Assembly (NCBI RefSeq): GCF_048820975.1
Contig: NZ_JBMEUF010000002.1
Location: 186,001-250,000, forward strand
Length of the DNA: 64,000 nucleotides
Direction: 5' to 3'
Origin: Glaciecola sp048820975
GTDB lineage: Bacteria; Pseudomonadota; Gammaproteobacteria; Enterobacterales; Alteromonadaceae
Below, piece by piece: positions 8,208 through 18,419 of this stretch. A model generated the notes under the pieces. The model was not told the DNA's origin, did not search any database, and was given only the letters and a program-made list of their open reading frames with translations. Both the position numbers and the translations under genes were made by a program. Numbering within the stretch: the stretch's first letter is position 1; every line of letters starts with the position of its first letter.

Positions 8208-9425
8208 ATGCAAGTCACTCGTAACACGTTTAATGATGTCATGGTTCCAAATTACAACCCAGCAGCTATGGTGCCTGTGCGCGGCGAGGGCTCACGAGTA
8301 TGGGACCAAGAAAACAACGAGTATATTGATTTTGCCGGTGGTATTGCGGTGAACGTGCTAGGCCACTGTCATCCAGCATTAACCAAAGCGCTTAGCGAAC
8401 AAGGCAATAAACTTTGGCATTTAAGTAATGTATTTACTAATGAGCCGGCCCTGCGCCTAGCAAGTAAACTAACCAATAGCACTTTTGCTGAAAAAGTATA
8501 TTTTGCAAACTCGGGTGCCGAAGCAAATGAAGCGGCACTTAAACTAGCCAGAAGATTCAGCCTTGAGCACTTTGGTGAAAACAAAGACCAAATTATTGCT
8601 TTTAAACAAGGCTTCCACGGCCGCACGTTCTTTACCGTAACTGTGGGCGGACAACCCGCTTACTCTGATGGTTTTGGCCCAAAACCCGGCAGCATTATTC
8701 ATAGCGAATACGGCAATTTAGACATGCTGCGCGAATTGATGTCTGAAAACACGTGCGCGGTAATGATGGAGCCGATGCAGGGCGAAGGTGGCATTATTGT
8801 TCCCGACCCAGCCTTTGTGAAAGGCGTTCGCGATTTATGTGACCAACACAGTGCACTGCTTATTTTTGACGAAGTGCAATCAGGCATGGGGCGTACAGGT
8901 AAACTTTTCGAGTATATGAACCTTAATGTTACTCCTGACATCCTAACAAGTGCTAAATCCTTAGGCGGCGGTTTCCCTATTGGCGCAATGCTTACCACTG
9001 ACAAAATTGCAGCCAGTTTAAAAGCAGGCACCCACGGCAGTACTTATGGCGGTAATCCTTTAGCTTGTGCGGTTGCCGAAGCCGTGTTTGATGTGGTCAG
9101 TGATGAGGCTCTACAAGCAGCCGTATTAAAGAAAGAAGCGCTATACCGTGAGCATTTAGCTCGCATTAACGAAAAATACGATGTGTTTACCGAAATACGC
9201 GGCAAAGGCTTGTTGCTCGGTTGCGCATTGAATGAAAAATACCAAGGGCGTGCTCGTGACTTCATGGTAGCGGCTAACGAAGAAAACATGATGTGCTTAA
9301 TTGCCGGTACTAACGTAGTGCGTTTTGCGCCATCTTTAGTTATTCCTGATGAAGATATTGTTGAAGGCCTGGCTCGCTTTGAGAAAGGTATTGCTAAGTT
9401 GGTTGCTGCAACAGATTCAGAATAA
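8208..9425 (+). CDS. astC: Acetylornithine/succinylornithine aminotransferase
   Basis: PLP-dependent class III aminotransferase. In the arginine succinyltransferase (AST) pathway it converts succinylornithine to succinylglutamate semialdehyde; related enzymes (ArgD) also serve arginine and lysine synthesis. Of 405 residues, the PLP Lys is Lys250 (SAKSLGGG) and Asp221 lies in IFDEVQSGMGRTG; NSGAEANEAALKLAR binds phosphate. It heads astC-astA-astD, so catabolic use is likely, but position after pabA recalls argD and no other argD is visible: a dual role is plausible. The start is ATG at 8208. Confidence 0.93.
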   Translation: MQVTRNTFNDVMVPNYNPAAMVPVRGEGSRVWDQENNEYIDFAGGIAVNVLGHCHPALTKALSEQGNKLWHLSNVFTNEPALRLASKLTNSTFAEKVYFANSGAEANEAALKLARRFSLEHFGENKDQIIAFKQGFHGRTFFTVTVGGQPAYSDGFGPKPGSIIHSEYGNLDMLRELMSENTCAVMMEPMQGEGGIIVPDPAFVKGVRDLCDQHSALLIFDEVQSGMGRTGKLFEYMNLNVTPDILTSAKSLGGGFPIGAMLTTDKIAASLKAGTHGSTYGGNPLACAVAEAVFDVVSDEALQAAVLKKEALYREHLARINEKYDVFTEIRGKGLLLGCALNEKYQGRARDFMVAANEENMMCLIAGTNVVRFAPSLVIPDEDIVEGLARFEKGIAKLVAATDSE

Positions 9426-9439
9426 TAGTGAACTAAACT

Positions 9440-10477
9440 ATGTTAATCATTAGGCCTATCACAGATTCAGATTATCCTTCACTATTTCAAATAGCGAAGG
9501 ATTCAGGCATTGGATTTACTTCCTTGCCTGTTAACGAAGCTTTGCTTCGTAAAAAGATTGATGCCGCGAAAAATGCCTTTTCTTCAAACCCAAGTCAAGC
9601 GGGTCAAGAAAGCTATTTTTTTGTGATGGAAGATACTGAAACGGGCAAAGTTGTTGGTACCTCTGGTATTGAAGCTACAGTAGGTACTCAAGACGCCTTC
9701 TACCATTACCATTTGGGCACCGTTGTACATGCCTCGCGAGAGCTAAATGTGCATAACTCGGTTGAAATCCTGACGTTTTGTAATGACTACACTGGCGTGA
9801 GCGAAATTTGCTCCTTGTTTTTACAAGAAGAGGCGCGCAATGGACTAGCTGGGCGCTTGCTATCTAAATTCCGCTTCCTATTTATGGCACAGCACCCTCA
9901 CCGATTCTCTGACAGAGTGATTGCTGAAATGCGTGGTATATCTGACGAAAATGGTCGCTCAGCGTTTTGGGAATGGTTAGAGGCCCATTTTTTCTCTGTA
10001 GATTTTCCCACAGCTGATTACTTAACAGGTATAGGTAGTAAAGTGTTTATTGCTGAGCTTATGCCTAAGTATCCAATTTACGTCAATTTGCTTTCAAAAG
10101 AAGCACAAGCTTCAATAGGTAAGGTGCATGAAAAAACACGCCCTGCCTTACGTTTGCTAGAACAAGAAGGTTTCAAGTGCCGAGGATATGTAGATATTTT
10201 TGACGCGGGCCCTACGGTTGAAGCAGATATTGACCAAATAGCGACTATCCGCCAAAGCCATGAAGCCAATGTGCAAATATCGCCTATGTTAGATACCGAT
10301 AGCTTAGATGACTATTTCGTTATAAATGCGAAAGTACATGATTTTAGAGCCTGCGTGGCTCAATTGCGCCTTATTGATGACAATACTGTGTTAGTCAATC
10401 AGGAAGTAGCCGATGCACTAATGTTGCAAAATGGCGATACCGTGCGCTTCAGTCATAGCCGATTAAAACAGTGCTAG
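9440..10477 (+). CDS. astA: Arginine N-succinyltransferase
   Basis: First enzyme of the AST pathway: transfers succinyl from succinyl-CoA to the alpha-amino group of arginine. The 345 residues start with the diagnostic MLIIRPITDSDYPSLFQIA and GIGFTSLP. GTSGIEATVG, EARNGLAGRLLSKFRFLFM and the region around FDAGPTVEAD (about residues 254-263) are typical of AstA. It begins 14 bp after astC, clearly in the same operon, with astD 26 bp after it. Confidence 0.95.
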   Translation: MLIIRPITDSDYPSLFQIAKDSGIGFTSLPVNEALLRKKIDAAKNAFSSNPSQAGQESYFFVMEDTETGKVVGTSGIEATVGTQDAFYHYHLGTVVHASRELNVHNSVEILTFCNDYTGVSEICSLFLQEEARNGLAGRLLSKFRFLFMAQHPHRFSDRVIAEMRGISDENGRSAFWEWLEAHFFSVDFPTADYLTGIGSKVFIAELMPKYPIYVNLLSKEAQASIGKVHEKTRPALRLLEQEGFKCRGYVDIFDAGPTVEADIDQIATIRQSHEANVQISPMLDTDSLDDYFVINAKVHDFRACVAQLRLIDDNTVLVNQEVADALMLQNGDTVRFSHSRLKQC

Positions 10478-10503
10478 CACTGTAAACAAGAGGACAACAA
10501 TAC

Positions 10504-11979
10504 ATGTCACACGCAACACACTATATTAATGGTCAATGGATAGCTGGAAACGGCCATGCAATGAACTCAATTGACCCAGCTAAAAACGAAGTAATTTGGG
10601 AAGCTGTGTCAGCCAATAGTGAGCAAGTTGATGCCGCTGTTAGCGCTGCCCGCGATGCTTTTGTTACGTGGTCAATGCAAAGTTTTGAAACACGTTTAAA
10701 TATTACAAAGCGTTTTGCTGAATTGTTAGCTGAACACAAGAGCGAACTAGCTAACATTATAGCCAAAGAAACCGGTAAACCTGAGTGGGAAACTGCAACG
10801 GAAGTGGGCGCTATGATTGGCAAAGTAAGCATTTCAGAAAAAGCATATCATGAGCGTACTGGCACAGTAGAAAACCCTATGCCTGCAGGCAAAGCCATGC
10901 TGCGACATCGTCCGCACGGTGTAGTTGCCGTATTTGGGCCATACAACTTCCCCGGCCATCTACCTAACGGACATATTGTTCCTGCACTTTTAGCAGGCAA
11001 TACTATTGTATTTAAGCCAAGTGACCTCACCCCGTTAACTGCTCAATTTACAGTGCAACTATGGGAAAAAGCTGGCGTCCCTAAAGGGGTATTAAACCTT
11101 GTGCAAGGCCAAGTTGAAACCGGTAAAGCTGTGGCTTCAAACCCAGAAATTGATGGCCTGTTTTTTACGGGTAGTTCAACTACTGGAAAATTACTACATG
11201 AACAATATTCTGGCCAACCAGGTAAAATTTTAGCGCTCGAAATGGGCGGAAATAATTCACTTATTGTAACAAAAGTAGAAGATACCCTAGCCGCAGTTCA
11301 CGACATCATACAGTCAGCATTTATCAGTGCAGGACAGCGCTGTACTTGTGCTCGAAAATTATTTGTACCAAAAGGTGCACAAGGCGACGCTCTCATAAAT
11401 AAGTTAGTCAGCGCGACTAAAAATATTAAGCCTGGGCTTTATGATGCACAAGAGCAGCCTTTCATTGGTGCCATGATTTCTGCTAACGCCGCAGCAATGA
11501 TGCTTAACGCACAAGAGTCGATTTTAGCGCTAGGTGCAGAAGCGCTAGTGAGCATGCAGCATATAGACACCAACACAGGTTTAGTTAGCCCTGGCATACT
11601 GGATGTAACAAAGGTAATAAACGAATTACCTGATGAAGAACATTTTGGCCCGCTTTTAAAAGTCGTTCGCTATACTGAACTTGATGAAGCAATTGCCCTT
11701 GCTAACAACACTCGATTTGGATTGTCAGCGGGCTTGCTAGCTGACGACAAAGCTGACTACGATTATTTCTTACCACGAATTCGTGCCGGCATTGTAAATT
11801 GGAACCGCCCTATAACGGGAGCAAGCAGTGCTGCTCCATTCGGTGGTATAGGCGACAGCGGCAACCATAGAGCAAGTGCTTACTATGCCGCTGACTACTG
11901 TGCCTACCCGGTTGCAAGTGTAGAGCTTGATAAAGTTACCTTGCCTGGAACCTTAAGCCCAGGGCTTATTTTAGAATAA
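10504..11979 (+). CDS. astD: Succinylglutamate-semialdehyde dehydrogenase
   Basis: NAD-dependent aldehyde dehydrogenase that oxidises N-succinylglutamate semialdehyde to N-succinylglutamate in arginine catabolism. Of 491 residues, catalytic Cys280 is in SAGQRCTCARKL and general base Glu246 in ALEMGGNN; GPYNFPGHLPNGH and the cofactor loop FTGSSTTGK are present. It follows astA in the operon. astB (dihydrolase) and astE (desuccinylase), which complete the pathway, are not in this window. Confidence 0.95.
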   Translation: MSHATHYINGQWIAGNGHAMNSIDPAKNEVIWEAVSANSEQVDAAVSAARDAFVTWSMQSFETRLNITKRFAELLAEHKSELANIIAKETGKPEWETATEVGAMIGKVSISEKAYHERTGTVENPMPAGKAMLRHRPHGVVAVFGPYNFPGHLPNGHIVPALLAGNTIVFKPSDLTPLTAQFTVQLWEKAGVPKGVLNLVQGQVETGKAVASNPEIDGLFFTGSSTTGKLLHEQYSGQPGKILALEMGGNNSLIVTKVEDTLAAVHDIIQSAFISAGQRCTCARKLFVPKGAQGDALINKLVSATKNIKPGLYDAQEQPFIGAMISANAAAMMLNAQESILALGAEALVSMQHIDTNTGLVSPGILDVTKVINELPDEEHFGPLLKVVRYTELDEAIALANNTRFGLSAGLLADDKADYDYFLPRIRAGIVNWNRPITGASSAAPFGGIGDSGNHRASAYYAADYCAYPVASVELDKVTLPGTLSPGLILE

Positions 11980-11991
11980 TAAGGATAGAAT

Positions 11992-12798
11992 ATGCACACC
12001 CAAGTTAGCGATTTGTTTGACGGTTTGTGGAATGATTATTTACACATTACGCCAAGTGCAGTGAAGATTCATGATTTGCTCACGCAAACCACGAATAGTG
12101 CACACATCGTAAATGACCACATTGCCTTAAGGACATTCAACTTACCAGGCATTGGATTATCAAAGCTAGCGGCGCACTTTCTAAACTTAGGTTACAAGCA
12201 AGGTGGCGATTACGACTTTGCAAGTAAAAAGTTGACCGCACAGCATTTTGAACACCCCGATCCTACGGTACCAAAGGTATTCATTAGTGAACTGCGCGTT
12301 GATGAAATGAGCCAAGCCACTCAAAGCATCATTAAAGACTTGGTGGCTCAAATGGATACCTCGGTAGTCACTAATAATGACTTCCTATATTCAGGCACGC
12401 ATTGGCAAGTAAGTAGTGAGCAATACAAAGCGCTACTGGCTGAATCAGAATATGCGGCTTGGATGGCAGCTTGGGGCTTTAGAGCCAATCATTTTACCGT
12501 AAGTGTTAATCACTTAAATAGCGTTAATGAACTTAGCGACGTTAACGAGCTATTAAAAAGCGCTGGATTTGTATTAAATACCGCCGGTGGTGAAATAAAG
12601 GGTTCTGAAGAAGTTTGCCTAGCGCAGTCCAGTACCATGGCTGACAAAGCAAGTGTTGCATTTACAGACAAAACTATTGATATTCCTAGCTGTTTTTACG
12701 AGTTTGCTCAACGTTACAAACAAAGTAATGGTGAATATTATCAAGGGTTTGTAGCCGCATCGGCGGATAAGATTTTTGAGAGCACAAACGTAAATTAA
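11992..12798 (+). CDS. DUF1338 family, putative metal-dependent oxygenase/decarboxylase
   Basis: A 268-residue protein of the DUF1338 family, a VOC-like fold. Its characterised member HglS is a 2-oxoadipate dioxygenase/decarboxylase. Likely metal ligands are His in NDHIALRTF (about residue 43), His in QHFEHPD and Glu in VFISELRV. The start lies 12 bp after astD and the gene ends at a strong terminator, so it is the last gene of the ast operon. The substrate is unknown; context suggests amino-acid or keto-acid breakdown. It is shorter than HglS, as is common for the compact DUF1338 form. Confidence 0.75.
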   Translation: MHTQVSDLFDGLWNDYLHITPSAVKIHDLLTQTTNSAHIVNDHIALRTFNLPGIGLSKLAAHFLNLGYKQGGDYDFASKKLTAQHFEHPDPTVPKVFISELRVDEMSQATQSIIKDLVAQMDTSVVTNNDFLYSGTHWQVSSEQYKALLAESEYAAWMAAWGFRANHFTVSVNHLNSVNELSDVNELLKSAGFVLNTAGGEIKGSEEVCLAQSSTMADKASVAFTDKTIDIPSCFYEFAQRYKQSNGEYYQGFVAASADKIFESTNVN

Positions 12799-12822
12799 GC
12801 CCGTTAGCGCGCATAATAAAGT

Positions 12823-12857
12823 AAAGGCAGAAGAAACTACGTTCTTCTGCCTTTTTT
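12823..12857 (+). terminator. Bidirectional terminator, ast operon / parC
   Basis: A perfect 13-bp stem (AAAGGCAGAAGAA with its complement), 6-nt loop and T-run. It lies between convergent genes; the plus-strand T-run is the stronger. Confidence 0.9.
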
Positions 12858-12862
12858 ATTGC

Positions 12863-15160
12863 TTATTCGTCAGCGCTGGGAAGTTCACTTGGCTCTTCTT
12901 TTGCTTCTGGCATCTCAACTACAATGTCATCAACGCGCTGAAGCCCTCTTGGAAGTTTATTCCCGCGTCGTCCTCGCTCACCATAATAATGGCTCAAATC
13001 ACTGGGGCTAAGCGTCATACCGCGCTTACCTGCAATTATCTTGACACTTGCGTCTTGTGGTACAACAACTAATTGCGTTAAGTACTCTTCTCGAGATTTA
13101 GCCTTGGCAGACGGAATATTCATTAGCTTATTTCCTTTACCTTTACCTAACACTGGCAAATCTTTAAGGGGGAACAGCAACATTCTGCCTTGATTAGAAA
13201 TACATAAACACCAGTCGGTTTCAACGGAGCTAATGGTCATAGGGTGCATGATTTTGGCACCCACCGGCAAAGAAACAAAGGCTTTACCTGCTTTGTTTTT
13301 GGTTACCATGTCTTCAAAACTAGACACAAACCCGTAGCCAGCATCTGAACCAATCAAGTAATTTTGCTTATCAGCCGCCATAAGTACAAATACAGCTTGC
13401 TCCCCGCCTACAATACTAAACCGGCCCGTAAGGGGTTCACCTTGGCTGCGAGCAGAAGGTAAGGCATGGGCATCGCATGAAAAGCTACGCCCTCCCGAAT
13501 CTAAAAATACCGCTAATTGATTGCTTCGCCCTTTGGCGCTTGAAAGATAGGCATCTCCTGACTTATAGCTTAAACCCGCTACATCAACGTCGTGGCCTTT
13601 GGCGCATCGTGCCCAGCCTTTTTCGGATAGCACTACCGTAACCGGCTCTGAGGGAATCAATTCTTTTTCTGATAAAGCTTTTGCCTCAGCACGCGCAACA
13701 ATTGGGCTGCGGCGATCATCACCATAGGTTTGCGCATCGGCCAAAATTTCTTTCTTAATGAGTGATTTTAAACGGCGGTCTGAACCGAGTAATAGCTGTA
13801 AAGAATCACGCTCTTTGGCCAACTCTTCTTGCTCACCTCTAATTTTGAACTCTTCCAGCTTTGCTAAATGGCGTAATTTAAGATCAAGAATAGCTTCTGC
13901 TTGTTTATCAGATAAAGCAAAACGTTGAATCAATTCCTTTTTAGGCTCGTCAAATGTACGAATGATTTCAATTACTTCATCAATGTTCAAGAAAGCAATT
14001 AATAAGCCCTCTAGAATGTGTAAGCGCGCTAATATTTTATCTAAGCGGTACTGCAAGCGGCGCGTGACTGTATTTTTACGATAACTTAGCCACTCGGTTA
14101 AAATCATGCGCAAATCTTTGACTTGCGGACGGCCATCTAGGCCTATCATGTTTATATTAACGCGGTAACTTTTTTCTAAGTCTGTAGTGGCAAAAAGGTG
14201 CGCCATCAATTGCTCGGTATCAACACGGTTCGAGCGTGGTGTAACCACCAAACGAGTAGGGTTTTCATGGTCTGACTCATCACGTAAATCAGATACCATA
14301 GGAAGCTTTTTCGCCTGCATTTGCGAGGCAATTTGCTCCATAATTTTAGCGCCTGATGCTTGATGCGGCAAGGCAGTTATAATAATTTCACCCGCATCTT
14401 GTGCATAAACCGCGCGCATTTTTATTGACCCGCGGCCTGTTTCATATATTTTAGTAATATCAGATTTAGGCGTAATAATTTCAGCGTCTGTAGGGTAGTC
14501 AGGCCCTTGCACTATTTCAAGCAAATCAGCTAATTCAGCTTTACTGTTATCAAGCAATAAAGCACAGGCATTCGCTAATTCACGAACATTGTGCGGCGGA
14601 ATATCAGTAGCCATGCCTACCGCTATTCCAGTTACGCCGTTTAATAAAATATGCGGTAAACGAGCAGGTAAAACAATGGGTTCGTCTATAGTGCCATCAA
14701 AGTTGGGTTGCCAATCAGCGGTACCTTGGCCTAATTCGGTTAGTAGTATTTCACTAAACTTTGATAAACGAGCTTCGGTATAACGCATAGCCGCAAAAGA
14801 CTTAGGATCATCGGGTGCGCCCCAGTTACCTTGGCCATCTACCAATGGGTAGCGGTAAGAAAATGGCTGAGCCATTAATACCATCGCTTCGTAGCAAGCA
14901 GAATCCCCATGAGGGTGGAATTTACCTAATACATCCCCCACCGTACGCGCTGATTTTTTATATTTAGCATTGTTACTCAAGCCTAAATCAGACATTGCGT
15001 ATATGATTCGTCGCTGAACGGGTTTTAAGCCGTCACCGATGTGAGGTAAGGCACGGTCCATAATTACGTACATTGAGTAGTTTAGATAGGCGTCTTCAGT
15101 AAACTGACCTAAAGACATCTGTTCTATACCATCACTGTTTATGGTGGTGTTGTTGTTCAT
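12863..15160 (-). CDS. parC: DNA topoisomerase IV subunit A
   Basis: DNA-cleaving subunit of topoisomerase IV, which unlinks daughter chromosomes with ParE. The 765 residues start with QFTEDAYLNYSMYVIMDRA. The active-site Tyr is Tyr127 (AAMRYTEARL). The quinolone-resistance region reads HPHGDSACYEAMV with Ser87 and Glu91 (Escherichia coli Ser80/Glu84) unchanged, i.e. the susceptible-type sequence. The C-terminal half has beta-pinwheel repeats. parE is not in the window. It is divergent from the sensor kinase gene, 70 bp away. Confidence 0.97.
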   Translation of the reverse strand: MNNNTTINSDGIEQMSLGQFTEDAYLNYSMYVIMDRALPHIGDGLKPVQRRIIYAMSDLGLSNNAKYKKSARTVGDVLGKFHPHGDSACYEAMVLMAQPFSYRYPLVDGQGNWGAPDDPKSFAAMRYTEARLSKFSEILLTELGQGTADWQPNFDGTIDEPIVLPARLPHILLNGVTGIAVGMATDIPPHNVRELANACALLLDNSKAELADLLEIVQGPDYPTDAEIITPKSDITKIYETGRGSIKMRAVYAQDAGEIIITALPHQASGAKIMEQIASQMQAKKLPMVSDLRDESDHENPTRLVVTPRSNRVDTEQLMAHLFATTDLEKSYRVNINMIGLDGRPQVKDLRMILTEWLSYRKNTVTRRLQYRLDKILARLHILEGLLIAFLNIDEVIEIIRTFDEPKKELIQRFALSDKQAEAILDLKLRHLAKLEEFKIRGEQEELAKERDSLQLLLGSDRRLKSLIKKEILADAQTYGDDRRSPIVARAEAKALSEKELIPSEPVTVVLSEKGWARCAKGHDVDVAGLSYKSGDAYLSSAKGRSNQLAVFLDSGGRSFSCDAHALPSARSQGEPLTGRFSIVGGEQAVFVLMAADKQNYLIGSDAGYGFVSSFEDMVTKNKAGKAFVSLPVGAKIMHPMTISSVETDWCLCISNQGRMLLFPLKDLPVLGKGKGNKLMNIPSAKAKSREEYLTQLVVVPQDASVKIIAGKRGMTLSPSDLSHYYGERGRRGNKLPRGLQRVDDIVVEMPEAKEEPSELPSADE

Positions 15161-15230
15161 ATTATTATTTCACCTAAGCACTGAATGTTTGCTATGACTG
15201 TTTGCTATAAATGCTTGACCACTTTATATT

Positions 15231-18200
15231 ATGTTAATGGTAGCGCATTTTCACTTAAATCATAATAGACCCTTGAATAAACATATTATAAAAATTTGCC
15301 TGAGTATCTTGTTTTGTAGTTTTTTCGCTCAATTTAAGCTAAATGCGCAAACTACTAGCAACATAATTCCTCTAGTAAACCCTTCTCAAGCTAATTTAAT
15401 TTCAAATAGCTTTAAGGTTTACAAGCAACGCATTCGCGTGATGGAATTTGAAGAATTTTCTAAAGCTCGAACTTTCCTTCCCTACTCTATAAGCCCATCA
15501 AGCAATTATGGCTTTGAAAAAAATGGTGTATGGCTTTACACCCGAATCAATAATCTATCAGATTTGCAAGACTGGGTGTTAACCATTCGATTCTCACAAC
15601 TACAAGAAGCAAAGCTTTATATTCGCAGCGGCTCAGAGCTTATTTATCAAGGCAATGATGGTATGCAAAATAAGACCAGTCCATTTGCCCTGCCAAGTTT
15701 CTTGTTAAACTTACCGAGTAATCAAACGCTTGAATTATATATTTATGTTCGCTCATCTAGCATGAGCTTAGTTGCACCAGTATATATGCAAGGCATGCAG
15801 GACCATTCTGCTTTATCTATTGCTGATTATAGCATATGGGGTTTTCAGTACGGCATCATTACCCTGCTATTTATTTTTGCGACCACCTTCTTTGCATACA
15901 ACCGATACAATGTAGTGTTGCTGTTTGCGGGCAGTTTGATTGTTCTACTGGTGTTCGGGGTTTTGTGGAGTGGACACGCTGCCCATATGCCTAGCTGGGT
16001 AAAAAATACGTTCATTTACTTACGGGCTGAATCCGTAATCATGATTTACGTATTCTTCTCTACCGTATTCACACTTATTATTACGCCGGTGAATATTCAA
16101 ATAGCATGGGTACGAAAGTTTTTAATTGCTAGCTCTGTAGCAGGCATCTTTTTCTCTACCGCTTTTTTAAGCGACTTTTTCAGCCCACAAGTGAAGTTAG
16201 TTATTTGTTATTTTATCGCTTTTTCTGGAATACTCGCCAACACCCTGCTTTCAGCTCGCGCACTCATGCAGTCATTTTTTCCCGCGCGAGCCTTGCTTAT
16301 TGGCTGGGGAGTAGCGGCCTTAGGTTCAATAGCCAGTGCTAGTTTTTTATTTGGAGCGCTACCCAATAACTTGTTTCACCAACATATTTTTAATTTTTCA
16401 TTGGTTGTGCAAGCCTGCGCCTTCCTTTTAGCCATAATATTACGCAAACAATACGACTTAGAGCTAGTTGTGAAAGAAGCGCAAACTGATGCAGAAAACA
16501 ATTTCTTACTTATAGAAGAACAAAATATTCACTTAGATATTGCGCGCAAACAAGCCATTAAAGCCTACGAAGTAAAATCACAATTCCTTGCCAATATGTC
16601 TCACGAAATTCGAACACCATTAAATGCGATTATGGGCTTCACTAAAGAGCTAGAGTCAAATCAAAATATAGTAGAGCGCGAAGAACATATCCGCATTATT
16701 AATTCCTCGGCATCTGACCTACTTACCATAGTTAATGACGTACTCGACTTTTCAAAAATGGAAGCGGGCAAACTAGTTCTGAACAACAAGCCTTTTTCAC
16801 CGCGATATTTACTTGAAGACGTGGCGGCTTTAATGTCAAAAACAGCACATTTAAAACAACTTGAATTTATTCTGGATATTGAAGACTTACCTTCTTCGCT
16901 TATAGGCGACTCATTTAAAATTAAACAGCTCTTGAGTAACTTGCTCAGTAATGCCTTGAAGTTTACCAACTTTGGTTATATTAGTTTACGAGCCATAGTA
17001 GTAGATAAAACTGACTATGAATGCTCTATAGAATTTCAAATTGAAGATACCGGAATAGGCATAAGCGATGCCGACATGGGCCAACTGTTCACCGCTTTTC
17101 ATCAGCTAGATGATGATCTGAATCGCTCATTCCAAGGGACAGGGTTAGGCTTAGTAATATGCCAAGAACTCGTTAGTTTGATGAATGGTCAAATTAAAGT
17201 GAGTAGCGAAGCCAATGCGGGAAGCTTGTTTGTGGCTAAAATTCCATTCCAGTTAGATGAAACCGCTACGCAATTAACGCCTGTAAATAAATTTACAAAG
17301 CAAACTGCGGTGCTTATAGATGCGTGGCCTTTATCGTGCAAAACAAGTAAACAGCAACTTGTTTCTGCAGGGTTTGATGTACTTACCTTTGCCAGCGTAA
17401 GTGATTTGAGTAGAGCGGGTGTAAAGCCCGATTTTGTGTTCGTGTCTTTGCCCTTACGAAATAATGATCAACGACCATCTATGCTTGAAGCCTTAAGCAC
17501 AATGAACATTTTCAATTTGGTATTACTCTATTCTGGGCCTGTACCTAACACGCAGTTACTTGCCAAGCGCAAAAAGAGCCCTAAACTGATTCGCTTGCCG
17601 CTAACTAGCCGAAAATTAATTGATATTAACCAAAGTGCGGTAAAAGCGCCTATTATACAGGCAAACCCAGAAGTAATTGACTTACCAAAAGTGAGAATAT
17701 TAGCGGTAGATGATATGGAGCTAAATTTGCGCTTAATTGATACTTGGCTTAAACCTAGCGCAGTCACTCTAGATTTAGCGTTCAGCGGCGAAATGGCAAT
17801 ATCTTTTTGCAATGAACACGAGTACGATTTAATACTTATGGATATTCAAATGCCAAACATGGATGGTTTAGAAACTACCCGCCATATCCGTAAAATAGAG
17901 TTGAACATTGGCGTGCCTATTATTGCTGTAACCGCACACGCATTGGAAACAGAAAAACAGCATTTCTTAGATTCCGGTATGGATGACTTTTTATCAAAAC
18001 CAATTGATTTAAACACCTTATCACTCATGATTAAGAACTGGTGTCAGGGTGAGGCCACTCCTCCTCCTGATTTACCCGTATCAATTGATTGGGACCTTGC
18101 CCTTAAGCGTGCAAATAACAACAAAAACGATGCCATATCATTTTTAGATAGTTTTATGGATAGTTTGCAGGTGCATTCGGTTGAAATTGAACAAGCATGG

Positions 18201-18419
18201 CAAGAGCAAAGAAAAGACGCGATATTAACGACCATTCACAAGCTACACGGTGCGTGTTGCTACACGGGCGTTCCTCGACTTCAGGGATATTGTTATGAAG
18301 CGGAAGATGTACTTAAACATCAAGCCTTGGCTCAGCACTCTAAAACAGTTTCGCAAATTTTGCTCGAAATTGAACACGTTATGATTCAGTGGCCAGCCCT
18401 GAAAAAAATTCAGAGCTAA
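15231..18419 (+). CDS. BarA-like hybrid sensor kinase with 7TMR-DISM sensor
   Basis: Multidomain phosphorelay kinase of 1062 residues. Order: signal peptide, exported 7TMR-DISMED2-like domain (about 50-190), seven membrane helices (about 205-400), coiled linker, HisKA with His458 in NMSHEIRTPLN, HATPase (SNALKFTN, DTGIGIS, GTGLGLV), a degenerate receiver (about 690-800), a true receiver with Asp871 (LILMDIQMP) and an HPt domain with His1003 (HKLHGACCYTGVPR). The cytoplasmic half, including the HPt sequence and the dead receiver, resembles BarA, which drives UvrY/GacA, but the sensor is of another type. The start is uncertain: no ribosome site is clear, and a TTG at 15276 would give a tidier signal peptide. 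Confidence 0.88.
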   Translation: MLMVAHFHLNHNRPLNKHIIKICLSILFCSFFAQFKLNAQTTSNIIPLVNPSQANLISNSFKVYKQRIRVMEFEEFSKARTFLPYSISPSSNYGFEKNGVWLYTRINNLSDLQDWVLTIRFSQLQEAKLYIRSGSELIYQGNDGMQNKTSPFALPSFLLNLPSNQTLELYIYVRSSSMSLVAPVYMQGMQDHSALSIADYSIWGFQYGIITLLFIFATTFFAYNRYNVVLLFAGSLIVLLVFGVLWSGHAAHMPSWVKNTFIYLRAESVIMIYVFFSTVFTLIITPVNIQIAWVRKFLIASSVAGIFFSTAFLSDFFSPQVKLVICYFIAFSGILANTLLSARALMQSFFPARALLIGWGVAALGSIASASFLFGALPNNLFHQHIFNFSLVVQACAFLLAIILRKQYDLELVVKEAQTDAENNFLLIEEQNIHLDIARKQAIKAYEVKSQFLANMSHEIRTPLNAIMGFTKELESNQNIVEREEHIRIINSSASDLLTIVNDVLDFSKMEAGKLVLNNKPFSPRYLLEDVAALMSKTAHLKQLEFILDIEDLPSSLIGDSFKIKQLLSNLLSNALKFTNFGYISLRAIVVDKTDYECSIEFQIEDTGIGISDADMGQLFTAFHQLDDDLNRSFQGTGLGLVICQELVSLMNGQIKVSSEANAGSLFVAKIPFQLDETATQLTPVNKFTKQTAVLIDAWPLSCKTSKQQLVSAGFDVLTFASVSDLSRAGVKPDFVFVSLPLRNNDQRPSMLEALSTMNIFNLVLLYSGPVPNTQLLAKRKKSPKLIRLPLTSRKLIDINQSAVKAPIIQANPEVIDLPKVRILAVDDMELNLRLIDTWLKPSAVTLDLAFSGEMAISFCNEHEYDLILMDIQMPNMDGLETTRHIRKIELNIGVPIIAVTAHALETEKQHFLDSGMDDFLSKPIDLNTLSLMIKNWCQGEATPPPDLPVSIDWDLALKRANNNKNDAISFLDSFMDSLQVHSVEIEQAWQEQRKDAILTTIHKLHGACCYTGVPRLQGYCYEAEDVLKHQALAQHSKTVSQILLEIEHVMIQWPALKKIQS

